Assembly: GCF_900115145.1 (NCBI RefSeq)
Contig: NZ_FOVL01000011.1
Span: forward strand, 62,001 to 126,000
Direction: 5' to 3'
Length of the DNA stretch: 64,000 bases
From: Salegentibacter flavus
Lineage (GTDB): Bacteria > Bacteroidota > Bacteroidia > Flavobacteriales > Flavobacteriaceae
Positions 42,366 to 51,195 of the stretch are shown here, piece after piece. The position numbers and the translations under genes are program-made. The notes under the pieces are model-generated. The model made no database searches and was not told the DNA's origin. It saw only the letters and a program-made list of their open reading frames with translations. Position 1 is the first letter of the stretch; every line of letters begins with the position of its first letter.

Positions 42366-45197
42366 ATGAAAACTCAATTTTCAGTAGTTTTATTCTTTTG
42401 TTTATTTATAAGTTTTGCGCAGGCTCAAACCGGAAAGATTTCAGGATCGATATATGATGTTGAGGCAAATGATGTGATGCCTTTTGCCAATGTTACCATT
42501 AAAGGCACCAATACCGGTACCACTTCAGATTTTGAAGGAGATTACAGCCTCAATGCTGCACCGGGAACCTATACGGTTGTTTTTTCCTTTGTTGGTTACG
42601 AAACCGTAGAAGTATCTGAAGTTATAGTAGAAGAAGGAAAAGTAACCAGCCTAAATGTAGAAATGAAATCTTCTGCTGGTGCTTTAGATGAAGTTATAAT
42701 TACCACCACCACCGCAAGGGATACTGAGGCTTCGGTATTAAACATGCAAAGAAATGCCGTAAACCTTACCGATGGCCTTTCTTCTCAAACTTTCGACAAA
42801 ATTGGAGCGGGAGAAGTTTCTTCAGCAGTAAAAACAATACCCGGTGTTTCTGTGCAAGGCGGAAAATATGTTTACGTAAGAGGTCTGGGAGACCGATACA
42901 CGAAATCTATTCTAAACGGGATGGACGTTCCAGGCCTGGACCCAGATCGAAACACTTTACAGATGGACATATTCCCTACGAATATCCTGGATAATGTAAT
43001 GGTAATAAAATCACTAACCGCAGATAATCCTGCCGATTTTACCGGGGGAATGGTGAATATTATTACCAAAGACTTCCCTACCCGTGAGGAATACAGTGTT
43101 TCGCTAGGTGCTACCTACAATCCATCTATGCACTTCAATTCAGATTTTCTGCAATATGATGGAGGAGGCACAGATTTCCTGGGATTTGATGATGGAACCC
43201 GAGACCGTCCCGTTAACAGAAATCAGGCTTTCCCAAGACCCTTTGATAATGACGCGGCTCTCACCAGACTTACCGAACGTTTCAACCCAACTTTAGGTGG
43301 TACAAGACAACAAAACAATATGGATTTTAGCCTAGGTTTTACCGCAGGTAACCAGTATGATGTTGGCAAAAAAAACAATAAGCTGGGATATATTGCATCG
43401 CTTTCTTATAAGAACACAACAGAGTATTTTGAAGATTTTGAAAACAATTCCTGGTTAAAACCGAGGGAGACCTCAGAGTTTGAACTGCGCCCATCCAGAT
43501 TGTTAAGCGGAGATGTTGGAAAAGAAAACACTTTAATAAGCGCTTTAACCGGGCTTGCTTTTAAAACCGAACAATCCAAATACCAACTTAATTTACTTCA
43601 TATTCAGAATGGAGAATCTACAGCCGGTAATTTTGAAGAAGAAATTCTGGTTTCTGATGCGATTAGGGTTTTTAGAGATAACCTGGAATATACCCAGCGC
43701 TCCATCACTAACGCATTATTAAGCGGAAAACACACCAATAAAGATGCAAGCTGGACTACCGAATGGAAACTTTCACCAAGCCTTTCCCGTGTTTACGATA
43801 AAGATGTGCGAATTACTGCTTTTGAATATAATCCAAGCAATAACACCTTTAGTATACGCCCCAGCTCATCTGAAAGTCCTACGAGGATTTGGAGAAACCT
43901 GGAGGAGATCAATCTGGCCGGGAAAGTAGGCCTTAAAAAAGAACATCAGCTTTTTGGGAGAAATGCAAGCCTTAAATTTGGCGGAGGCTACACCTACAAG
44001 CAGAGGGATTTTACCATAGATCAATATCAAATTCTTATTCAGGGATCCATAAGTCAACGTTTTGAAGGAAATCCAAACCAGGTACTTGCACCCGGTAATA
44101 TCTGGACTCCGGAAAACCAGGCTGGATCTTATATAAACGGATTCTACGAGCCGGCTAACACCTATGATGCTTATAATACCAATGCTTCGGCATACGTTTC
44201 AGAAGAATTTAATGTTACCGAAAACCTAAAAGCTATCCTTGGTTTAAGACTTGAGAAATTCGATCTTTTCTATACAGGGCAAAATAACCTGGGAGATTTA
44301 ATCCTGGAAGATGAACACCTTATAGATAAAGCCGATCTTTTTCCTTCAGCAAACTTTATTTACAGTCTTAATAACGATAGTAATCTTAGGCTTTCTTATG
44401 GTCGTTCAACGGCAAGACCTTCTTTTAAAGAAGCTTCCATTGCCCAGATTTACGACCCTCTAACCAACAGGACTTTTATTGGGAATATAGACCTACAACC
44501 TACTTATGTAGACAACATTGATGCGCGTTACGAACTTTATGGAGACGATGCGCAGCTTTTTGCAGTAAGTGCTTTCTACAAGAAATTTACAGATCCCATT
44601 GAGCTTTCTGTTTATAGCGATTTTTCAGCAGATAATTTTCAACCCAGAAATGTTAATGACGCAACTGTTGTAGGAGCTGAAATTGAAATAAGAAAGAATT
44701 TTGGATTTATCACTGAAGGACTAAGAAAACTTAGCGTTAACTTAAATGTATCGGTAATTGATTCTAAAGTAGAAATGGATCGAAGCCCAAGTGGGGAATT
44801 TGAATCGAGACAGCGCAACTTAAGGCCAGGTGAAGAATTTGACGGCACAAGGCAATTACAAGGGCAGTCTCCATTGCTGATAAATGCAGGTTTCGATTAC
44901 ACCGACTCCGAAAGCGGTTGGCAGGCTGGTGTTTTTTACAATACCCAGGGAAAAACCCTCGAACTTGTTGGTTTAGGGACAGTTCCAGATGTATACACTA
45001 TGCCTTTTCATAGCCTTAATTTCAATTTGAATAAATCTTTTGGGGAAGAGAAAAATTCCACTATTTCCTTAAAGATCTCCAATATTCTGGGCGATAATAT
45101 AGAAAGCAGGTTCCAGTCGTTTGGAGCAGAAGATCAGATATTTTCTTTAAAAAAACCCGGCACACCAATCTCATTAAGTTATAGTTACAAATTCTAG
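42366..45197 (+). CDS. TonB-dependent outer-membrane receptor
   Basis: A 943-residue receptor. Signal peptide to about SFAQAQ; residues ~22-105 are a carboxypeptidase-regulatory-like beta-sandwich (GKISGSIYDVEANDVMPFANV, then FSFVGYETVEV); residues ~110-240 the plug with VYVRGLGDRYTKSILNGM; the rest a 22-strand-type barrel ending LSYSYKF with the C-terminal aromatic. Receptors with the RGLGDRYT plug pattern import substrates across the outer membrane using TonB-ExbBD energy. No SusD partner is present; the upstream beta-helix-like lipoprotein is in that position. PhoBR lies directly upstream, suggesting a phosphate-containing substrate. Confidence 0.93.
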   Translation: MKTQFSVVLFFCLFISFAQAQTGKISGSIYDVEANDVMPFANVTIKGTNTGTTSDFEGDYSLNAAPGTYTVVFSFVGYETVEVSEVIVEEGKVTSLNVEMKSSAGALDEVIITTTTARDTEASVLNMQRNAVNLTDGLSSQTFDKIGAGEVSSAVKTIPGVSVQGGKYVYVRGLGDRYTKSILNGMDVPGLDPDRNTLQMDIFPTNILDNVMVIKSLTADNPADFTGGMVNIITKDFPTREEYSVSLGATYNPSMHFNSDFLQYDGGGTDFLGFDDGTRDRPVNRNQAFPRPFDNDAALTRLTERFNPTLGGTRQQNNMDFSLGFTAGNQYDVGKKNNKLGYIASLSYKNTTEYFEDFENNSWLKPRETSEFELRPSRLLSGDVGKENTLISALTGLAFKTEQSKYQLNLLHIQNGESTAGNFEEEILVSDAIRVFRDNLEYTQRSITNALLSGKHTNKDASWTTEWKLSPSLSRVYDKDVRITAFEYNPSNNTFSIRPSSSESPTRIWRNLEEINLAGKVGLKKEHQLFGRNASLKFGGGYTYKQRDFTIDQYQILIQGSISQRFEGNPNQVLAPGNIWTPENQAGSYINGFYEPANTYDAYNTNASAYVSEEFNVTENLKAILGLRLEKFDLFYTGQNNLGDLILEDEHLIDKADLFPSANFIYSLNNDSNLRLSYGRSTARPSFKEASIAQIYDPLTNRTFIGNIDLQPTYVDNIDARYELYGDDAQLFAVSAFYKKFTDPIELSVYSDFSADNFQPRNVNDATVVGAEIEIRKNFGFITEGLRKLSVNLNVSVIDSKVEMDRSPSGEFESRQRNLRPGEEFDGTRQLQGQSPLLINAGFDYTDSESGWQAGVFYNTQGKTLELVGLGTVPDVYTMPFHSLNFNLNKSFGEEKNSTISLKISNILGDNIESRFQSFGAEDQIFSLKKPGTPISLSYSYKF

Positions 45198-45228
45198 ACA
45201 TTAAAGTTGTATTTTGAAATAGCCAAAG

Positions 45229-45259
45229 AAAAAGGCTGTCCTCACCGACAGCCTTTTTT
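45229..45259 (+). terminator. Terminator after the TonB receptor
   Basis: AAAAAGGCTGTC (45229-45240) pairs with GACAGCCTTTTT (45247-45258) with a 6-nt loop, followed by T. Confidence 0.92.
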
Positions 45260-45347
45260 AATAAAACATTAATATTAAATACACAATAAATCTGGCAGGA
45301 TTTTTGAAATTTAATTTGTAAATTTGTAATAACCACTATTTAAAAGA

Positions 45348-45686
45348 ATGAAGCAATACTACTTTTTTACTTTTTTCCTGGCACTTTTTCTTTGGGTTTC
45401 GGCACCTGCCTTGGCTCAGGAATCTGCTTATGGGAAAAGTCAAACTGAACATTCTATAGATGGTTTATCAATCTATCCTAACCCGGTTACCAACGGAAAG
45501 GTTTACATAAATACCACATTTAATCTTGAAAAGGAAATCGAGATTTATAATGTAATTGGAAAACCTATTTATAAAACAAGATTAAGGGGTAAGGAGATGG
45601 ATGTTTCTACGCTTTCTCCAGGAATTTATATTTTGAAGATAACAGAAAATGGCAACAGGGCTACCAGAAAACTGGTGGTAAAATAA
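45348..45686 (+). CDS. Secreted mini-protein consisting mainly of a T9SS type A sorting domain
   Basis: A 112-residue protein: Sec signal peptide (MKQYYFFTFFLALFLWV..., cleavage near ALAQ, residue ~24), about 14 residues of linker, and then a type A T9SS C-terminal domain filling residues ~39-112: LSIYPNPVTNGKVYI, IEIYNVIGKPIYKT, DVSTLSPGIYILKITENG and the ending KLVVK. In ordinary T9SS cargo this domain is the last ~75 residues of a much larger protein and is removed on secretion. Here there is no cargo. It follows the TonB receptor by ~150 nt and has its own terminator. Confidence 0.9.
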   Translation: MKQYYFFTFFLALFLWVSAPALAQESAYGKSQTEHSIDGLSIYPNPVTNGKVYINTTFNLEKEIEIYNVIGKPIYKTRLRGKEMDVSTLSPGIYILKITENGNRATRKLVVK

Positions 45687-45709
45687 TTCAGCCATACTTA
45701 TAGAATTTT

Positions 45710-45737
45710 AAAAGCTTCTGATTTCGGAAGCTTTTTT
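45710..45737 (+). terminator. Terminator after the T9SS mini-protein gene
   Basis: AAAAGCTTC (45710-45718) and GAAGCTTTT (45727-45735) form a 9-bp stem followed by T. Confidence 0.85.
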
Positions 45738-45765
45738 ATTATGCTTTTCGGCTTAAATTCGGCGT

Positions 45766-46743
45766 ATGTATTCAGAGAAAATATTTTCGGTGAACAACGA
45801 AGCAGAATTCAAGGATCTGGCTCTCGAGATATTTGTCTTTCAATACCATAATAACAAAGTCTACCGTCAATTCTGTGATCTGTTGAAGAAGAGCCCCGGA
45901 AAGCTTAAGAAGTTGGAGGACATCCCCTTTTTGCCAATTGAATTTTTTAAATCGCACCGCCTGATTTCTTCTAAATCAGAACCTGAAATTGTTTTTACCA
46001 GTAGTGGCACCACTGGAAAACAAAGCAGCAAACATTACGTAACAGATTTAAGTATTTATGAAAAAAGCTTCTTTAAGGCTTTTGAAAATATCTATGGAAA
46101 TCCTGAAGATTTAGTTATCCTGGCTCTTCTACCTTCTTACCTGGAACGCACCGGATCTTCCCTTATCTACATGGCCGATGCACTTATAAAGAAAAGCCAA
46201 CACCCCGAAAGTGGATTTTATCTTAATAATCTCGATGAATTAAAACAAACATTGGAAAAAGCTGAATCAGCGGGAAAAAAAACCCTGCTTATAGGAGTCT
46301 CTTTTGCACTGCTGGACCTGGTAGAACGCCACAGGTTTAATCTTAAAAATACTATTGTTATGGAAACGGGAGGGATGAAGGGCAGGCGTAAGGAAATGAT
46401 TAGAACTGAACTCCACCAAATTCTCTGTGAAGGCTTTGGAGTTGCCACCATCCACAGCGAGTATGGGATGACAGAATTACTGTCACAGGCTTATTCTACC
46501 GGAGATGGAATATTTGAATGTCCGTCGTGGATGAAAATACTCATCCGCGATTCAGAAGATGCTCTTAGCCTCCTTCCAGAACAAAAGACCGGAGGTATAA
46601 ATGTTATCGACCTCGCCAATTTTAACTCTTGTTCATTCATCGCTACCCAGGATCTAGGCAGGAATACAGAAGCGGGAAAAACAGAAATATTAGGCCGTTT
46701 CGACAATTCCGACATTAGAGGCTGCAACCTTCTAATCCTCTGA
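45766..46743 (+). CDS. LuxE-like acyl-protein synthetase / acyl ligase
   Basis: A 325-residue member of the ANL adenylating superfamily. The P-loop reads FTSSGTTGKQS (~80-90) and a second conserved block reads IHSEYGMTELLSQAY (~225-240), matching the acyl-protein synthetase (LuxE) type rather than full acyl-CoA synthetases, which are ~500+ residues. LuxE activates fatty acids as acyl-AMP for a reductase. No LuxC, LuxD or luciferase genes are nearby, so the product here presumably loads another acceptor, as proposed for solitary Bacteroidota copies. It begins ~80 nt after the T9SS mini-protein, beyond its terminator. Confidence 0.85.
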   Translation: MYSEKIFSVNNEAEFKDLALEIFVFQYHNNKVYRQFCDLLKKSPGKLKKLEDIPFLPIEFFKSHRLISSKSEPEIVFTSSGTTGKQSSKHYVTDLSIYEKSFFKAFENIYGNPEDLVILALLPSYLERTGSSLIYMADALIKKSQHPESGFYLNNLDELKQTLEKAESAGKKTLLIGVSFALLDLVERHRFNLKNTIVMETGGMKGRRKEMIRTELHQILCEGFGVATIHSEYGMTELLSQAYSTGDGIFECPSWMKILIRDSEDALSLLPEQKTGGINVIDLANFNSCSFIATQDLGRNTEAGKTEILGRFDNSDIRGCNLLIL

Positions 46744-46927
46744 TTACCAGAATTAAACCTGAACACCAACTAAACAAATGTAAATTTTACGTTAAAGTTG
46801 AAAATCTGCTGTAATTTTCTGAAATTATATCGACTCAATATATGTAAGATGTAAATAGAATAAACTCTATCAATTCTTACAGGCTAAGTGAAATTTTTTC
46901 ATATTAGATTGGTTAGTTAGTTGCAAG

Positions 46928-46956
46928 CCCCGTAGACGCCCTGTTTACGGGGTTTT
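46928..46956 (+). terminator. Terminator downstream of the LuxE-like gene
   Basis: CCCCGTA (46928-46934) and TACGGGG (46946-46952) form a 7-bp GC-rich stem followed by TTTT on the plus strand. The 3' flank on the minus strand lacks T's, so it does not serve tyrS. It lies ~185 nt after the LuxE-like stop. Confidence 0.7.
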
Positions 46957-46965
46957 GTATTTTCA

Positions 46966-48261
46966 CTATACCACCCTGATAATGTAAGTATTTTTCTTTC
47001 CCTTATTCAGGATTATATATTTCCCGTTTATCAAATCATCTGTAGTTAATTTGTAATCTTCTTTTACTTTTTCCTTATTCACCGATACCGAATTTTCTTT
47101 GAGTGCACGTCGAGCCTCCCCGTTGGATTTAAGGAACCCGGTTTCTGCGGAAAGCGCTGCGATCATATCCAGGCCATCTTCTATAAGGTCTATAGAAACC
47201 TCTGCCTGGGGAACCCCTTCAAAAACATCTAAAAAAGTAGTTTCATTTAAAGATTTAAGATCATGGGCTGTACTTTTTCCGAAGAGAACCTCAGAAGCTT
47301 TCACGGCATTCTCAAAATCTTCACGGGAATGAACAGTCACTGTAATCTCCTCAGCCAGGGTCTTTTGTAATTGTCTTAAATGTGGGGCTTCCTGGTGCTT
47401 TTCAACAAGTTTTTCAATTTCCTCCCTACTTAAAAAAGTAAAGATTTTAATATATCTTTCGGCATCAACATCACTGGTATTTAACCAGTACTGATAAAAT
47501 TTATAAGGAGAAGTTCTTTGTGGGTCTAACCAAACATTTCCACTCTCGGTCTTCCCGAATTTTGTTCCGTCGGCCTTTGTGATCAGGGGACAGGTAAGCG
47601 CGTAACCTTTCCCGTTACCAATTCTTCTTATCAACTCGGTACCCGTGGTAATATTCCCCCACTGGTCGCTTCCGCCCATCTGCAGAGTACAATCATGCGC
47701 TCTGAACAAGTGCAGAAAATCATAGCCCTGAACCAGTTGATAGGTGAATTCGGTAAAAGACATGCCTTCAGCCGCTTCAGAGGATAATCGCTTCTTTACA
47801 GAATCTTTGGACATCATATAATTTACCGTGATATGTTTTCCCACATCTCTTATGAACTCCAGAAAGGAGAAGTTCTTCATCCAGTCATAATTATTAACCA
47901 TTACTGCGGCATTTTCAGCATCACTTTCAAAATCCAGGAATTTAGACAACTGGTTTTTAAGAGCTTCCTGATTATGCTTCAAGGTCGCTTCATCCAGAAG
48001 GTTTCTTTCTGCCGATTTCCCCGAGGGATCACCAATCATTCCAGTGGCGCCTCCTACCAATGCAAAAGGTTTATGTCCGCAAAGCTGAAAATGACGAAGC
48101 ATCATAACGCTCACCAAGTGACCTATGTGCAGTGAATCGGCTGTTGGATCTATACCTACATAGGCAGCCCTCATCGTTTCGGCTAAATGTTCTTCGGTGC
48201 CGGGCATCACATCGTGAACCATACCCCGCCAGGTAAGTTCTTCTACAAAATTCTTGGTCAT
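46966..48261 (-). CDS. tyrS: Tyrosyl-tRNA synthetase
   Basis: A 431-residue class I synthetase charging tRNA-Tyr. The HIGH motif is in [20 protein letters not shown] and the KMSKS-like loop reads KFGKTESG, the Bacteroidota form. Tyrosine-pocket residues appear in [12 protein letters not shown] and [11 protein letters not shown]. The C-terminal ~80 residues hold an S4 RNA-binding domain ([20 protein letters not shown]). A single-gene unit, divergent from an SDR gene. Confidence 0.96.
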   Translation of the reverse strand: MTKNFVEELTWRGMVHDVMPGTEEHLAETMRAAYVGIDPTADSLHIGHLVSVMMLRHFQLCGHKPFALVGGATGMIGDPSGKSAERNLLDEATLKHNQEALKNQLSKFLDFESDAENAAVMVNNYDWMKNFSFLEFIRDVGKHITVNYMMSKDSVKKRLSSEAAEGMSFTEFTYQLVQGYDFLHLFRAHDCTLQMGGSDQWGNITTGTELIRRIGNGKGYALTCPLITKADGTKFGKTESGNVWLDPQRTSPYKFYQYWLNTSDVDAERYIKIFTFLSREEIEKLVEKHQEAPHLRQLQKTLAEEITVTVHSREDFENAVKASEVLFGKSTAHDLKSLNETTFLDVFEGVPQAEVSIDLIEDGLDMIAALSAETGFLKSNGEARRALKENSVSVNKEKVKEDYKLTTDDLINGKYIILNKGKKNTYIIRVV

Positions 48262-48331
48262 AATTATATTTTTGAATGCAAAAAGAGCCGTAAAGATACC
48301 ATAAACTCTTATTTTTCCTAAGGGCTTTCCC

Positions 48332-48339
48332 TATATTTA
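48332..48339 (+). promoter_or_regulatory. -7 element directly before an SDR start codon
   Basis: TATATTTA, one mismatch from TAnnTTTG, ends 4 nt before the ATG at 48344. Transcription would start at or next to the initiation codon, so the SDR message may be leaderless. Confidence 0.35.
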
Positions 48340-48343
48340 CGAC

Positions 48344-49366
48344 ATGATTTTAATCACAGGAGCAACAGGATTGGTAGGCTCACATTTGGCCTTTGAGCTT
48401 GCGAAAAAAGAAGAAAAAATACGGGCATTATTCCGAAGTGAAAGCAAACGGGATCGTGTAAAAGATATCTTTTCATATTATACAACTTCTGAAAAAGCCT
48501 CAGAATATTTCCAGAGAATTGATTGGGTTAAAGCTGAAATTAACGACATCCCGGCACTGGAAAAAGCTTTTGAGGGCGTGAAACAGGTATTTCATTGTGC
48601 TGCTTTGGTTTCTTTTAATCCGGCTGATGCACAGGCTCTAAGAAAAACAAATATCACCGGCACTGCCAATATTGTAAACCTATGTATTGCCTTTAAGATA
48701 AAGAAGCTATGCCACGTAAGCAGCGTAGCCAGTCTGGGCAGGGATATAAAAAAACCTGAAATTGACGAAACTACCGAATGGAATCCTGAAGGGAATCACA
48801 GCGATTACGCTATTTCCAAATATGGTGCAGAAATCGAGGTATGGCGTGGTTCACAGGAAGGAGTACCAATAGTTATTGTAAATCCGGGAATAATTATAGG
48901 TCCGGGATTTTGGGATTCTGGTAGCGGTCCCATCTTTACTCGAATCCAAAAGGGTTTGAAATATTATTTTTCAAAAACCACCGGTTTTGTAGGAATTGGA
49001 GATGTGGTTAAAACCATGCTACTTCTAATGAATTCTGAAATAAAAAACGAAAAGTACGTAATTGTTTCAGAAAATATCAATTTCAAAAGAGTGATGAAGG
49101 GAATAGCTCGCAACCTCAACAAACCCGTCCCAAAGAAAAAACTGAAAAAATGGATGCTTTGGGTTGGTTGGATCGGCATGAAAACAGGAAGCATCTTTGG
49201 AATTAAGCGCCAGATCACAACCAGCACGATTAAAACCCTATTTGAAGATGCCCATTACAGCAGTGAAAAGATAAAAAAGAAACTCGATTATGAATTTACT
49301 CCGATAGACAAAGTAATTTCAAAAACTGCGGCTATTTACAAAGAAGAAATTACTGCACCTCGATAG
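48344..49366 (+). CDS. NAD-dependent epimerase/dehydratase family (extended SDR)
   Basis: A 340-residue extended SDR with TGATGLVGSHLAFELAKK, CHVSSVASLG and YAISKYGAE (the serine, tyrosine and lysine of the catalytic triad) and IVNPGIIIGPGFW substrate-side loop. It resembles the flavanone/3-beta-hydroxysteroid-dehydrogenase-like branch and is distinct from the one at 29058-30038. The substrate is unknown. Its last 17 bases overlap the convergent DUF4296 gene. Confidence 0.85.
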   Translation: MILITGATGLVGSHLAFELAKKEEKIRALFRSESKRDRVKDIFSYYTTSEKASEYFQRIDWVKAEINDIPALEKAFEGVKQVFHCAALVSFNPADAQALRKTNITGTANIVNLCIAFKIKKLCHVSSVASLGRDIKKPEIDETTEWNPEGNHSDYAISKYGAEIEVWRGSQEGVPIVIVNPGIIIGPGFWDSGSGPIFTRIQKGLKYYFSKTTGFVGIGDVVKTMLLLMNSEIKNEKYVIVSENINFKRVMKGIARNLNKPVPKKKLKKWMLWVGWIGMKTGSIFGIKRQITTSTIKTLFEDAHYSSEKIKKKLDYEFTPIDKVISKTAAIYKEEITAPR

Positions 49367-49850
49367 AACGCGGGTTGATAAGACTATCCAATTTCCTGTC
49401 CTGCTCCAGTTTTAAGGAATCGCTTTTTACCTTCAAGGAATCTATTTGAAGACTATCAAGACCTTCTTCGGCGGCCAGAATAGAATCATTAACTTTCCGC
49501 TCCACTTCCCTAATAGAATCCAGTTTATCCTTCATGCTCTGGAGATTTTCTTTTACCTGACGATAGATATTTTCATACTGGGTATAATTTTCAGCATAAA
49601 AAGCATTGCTTTGCTCAAATTGTAAACTATCTATCTCGAATTTCTCGTAAATATATTCTTCCGGTTTAATGCCGGTAGCTTCAAACTTACGTTTATTAAA
49701 GTTACGGGCAGAAGTCATAATGGAAATCTCGGTTAACACTTCCACCATTTTATCTTCAGCAATAAGATTATCAGGTTTTTTAGTCTTCTCAACATTCTGG
49801 CAGGCAGAGAAAACCACTGTGAAAATTAAAAGAAATAGTCCTTTTTTCAT
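49350..49850 (-). CDS. DUF4296 lipoprotein
   Basis: A 166-residue lipoprotein with signal MKKGLFLLIFTVVFSAC and a DUF4296 domain: IAEDKMVEVLTEISIMTSARNF, EEYIYEKFEIDSLQFEQSNAFY and a Tyr-rich helix. A long, acidic coiled-coil-like tail with DSLQIDSLKVKSDSLK repeats follows. The ATG at 49850 is chosen over TTG at 49862: it lies 1 nt after the pyrC stop, fitting translational coupling, and gives a proper signal peptide. The function is unknown; the coupling to pyrC is common in this group. Confidence 0.85.
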   Translation of the reverse strand: MKKGLFLLIFTVVFSACQNVEKTKKPDNLIAEDKMVEVLTEISIMTSARNFNKRKFEATGIKPEEYIYEKFEIDSLQFEQSNAFYAENYTQYENIYRQVKENLQSMKDKLDSIREVERKVNDSILAAEEGLDSLQIDSLKVKSDSLKLEQDRKLDSLINPRSIEVQ

Positions 49851-49851
49851 A

Positions 49852-51195
49852 TTATCGGTCAAATTCTATTCTTTCTGCCACCTTTGCAAAAGGCTGATGT
49901 TTAAAGTTCTTGTAAACAAGATTACCATTAACGAAAGTATGGGTTACACGGGATTTAAAGGTTACTCCCTCAAAAGGAGACCAGCCACATTTATACACAA
50001 TATTATCTGGCTGCACTGCCCAGGGCGCATTGAGATCAACCAGTACCAAATCGGCTTTATAGCCCTCCCTAATAAATCCGCGATCCTTTATCTGAAAAAG
50101 TATTGCCGGATTATGGCACATCTTCTCGACAATTTTTTCGAGCGAAATTTTACCCTGATGATGTAACTGAAGCATCGCAGGGAGTGCGTGTTGCACCAAT
50201 GGGCCCCCACTTGGAGCTTTGGTATAAGGATTTTTCTTTTCTTCTTTGGTATGCGGAGCGTGATCTGTAGCTACCACATCTATACAATCATCTAAAAGTC
50301 CCTTAAGCAAGGCTTCCTGATCTTTTTTGGTCTTTACAGCAGGGTTCCATTTAATAAAAGTTCCCATCTTCGCGTAGTCTGAATCGTTAAACCACAAATG
50401 GTGAATACAAACCTCGGCCGTGATTTTTTTATCTTTCAGAGGCTTTTTATTGCTAAAAAGTCCTATTTCCTTTGCGGTAGAAAGATGAAAAACGTGTAAC
50501 CTGGCTCCTGTTTTTTTAGCAAGTGCTACAGCTCTCGAAGACGACAGGTAACAAGCTTCTTCACTTCTAATCTTTGGGTGCAGTTCTATGGGGATATCAT
50601 CTCCATAACGCTCTATACATTCCTGAAGATTTTTCTGAATTGTTTCCTCATCTTCACAATGAACCGCGATCAACAAGGGAGATTTAGAAAAGATCTCTTC
50701 TAAAACCTTCTCATCGTCAACCAGCATATTTCCGGTAGAAGACCCGAGGAAAAGTTTTAATGCTGCAGTTGTTTTGGGATCTACCTTAAGTATTTCCTCG
50801 AGGTTATCGTTAGTGCCTCCAAACATAAAGGAATAATTGGCGTATGAACTCTCGGCAGCCAATTTGAATTTTTCCTCCAGAAGTTCTATGGTCGTGGTTT
50901 GCGGTAGGGTATTGGGCATTTCAAAGAAGGAAGTAATCCCACCGGCTACAGCAGCTTTTGATCCTGTTTCAATCGTGTCTTTATGGGTAAGCCCCGGTTC
51001 CCGGAAATGCACCTGATCATCAATTAGACCCGGCAGTAAATATGTGCCTTCAGCATCAAAAATATTCACATCAGGCGATTTAGGACTGATGCTCTCCCCA
51101 ATCTCTACAATAATCCCATCTTCAATAAAAACATCGGCTTCCCTGATCTTCCCTTCGTTAACAATACGAGCATTCTTGATTAAAACCTTTTTCAT
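49852..51195 (-). CDS. pyrC: Dihydroorotase (class I)
   Basis: A 447-residue amidohydrolase cyclising carbamoyl-aspartate in pyrimidine synthesis. The first metal motif reads DDQVHFREPG, i.e. the first histidine of the usual HxH is glutamine; this form is common in Bacteroidota dihydroorotases. Later blocks are present: FFEMPNTLPQT, LHVFHLSTAKE, CIHHLWF and VVATDHAPHT (catalytic aspartate). It is translated in a tight series GT2-pyrC-DUF4296 with overlap of 1 base and gap of 1 base. Confidence 0.92.
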   Translation of the reverse strand: MKKVLIKNARIVNEGKIREADVFIEDGIIVEIGESISPKSPDVNIFDAEGTYLLPGLIDDQVHFREPGLTHKDTIETGSKAAVAGGITSFFEMPNTLPQTTTIELLEEKFKLAAESSYANYSFMFGGTNDNLEEILKVDPKTTAALKLFLGSSTGNMLVDDEKVLEEIFSKSPLLIAVHCEDEETIQKNLQECIERYGDDIPIELHPKIRSEEACYLSSSRAVALAKKTGARLHVFHLSTAKEIGLFSNKKPLKDKKITAEVCIHHLWFNDSDYAKMGTFIKWNPAVKTKKDQEALLKGLLDDCIDVVATDHAPHTKEEKKNPYTKAPSGGPLVQHALPAMLQLHHQGKISLEKIVEKMCHNPAILFQIKDRGFIREGYKADLVLVDLNAPWAVQPDNIVYKCGWSPFEGVTFKSRVTHTFVNGNLVYKNFKHQPFAKVAERIEFDR

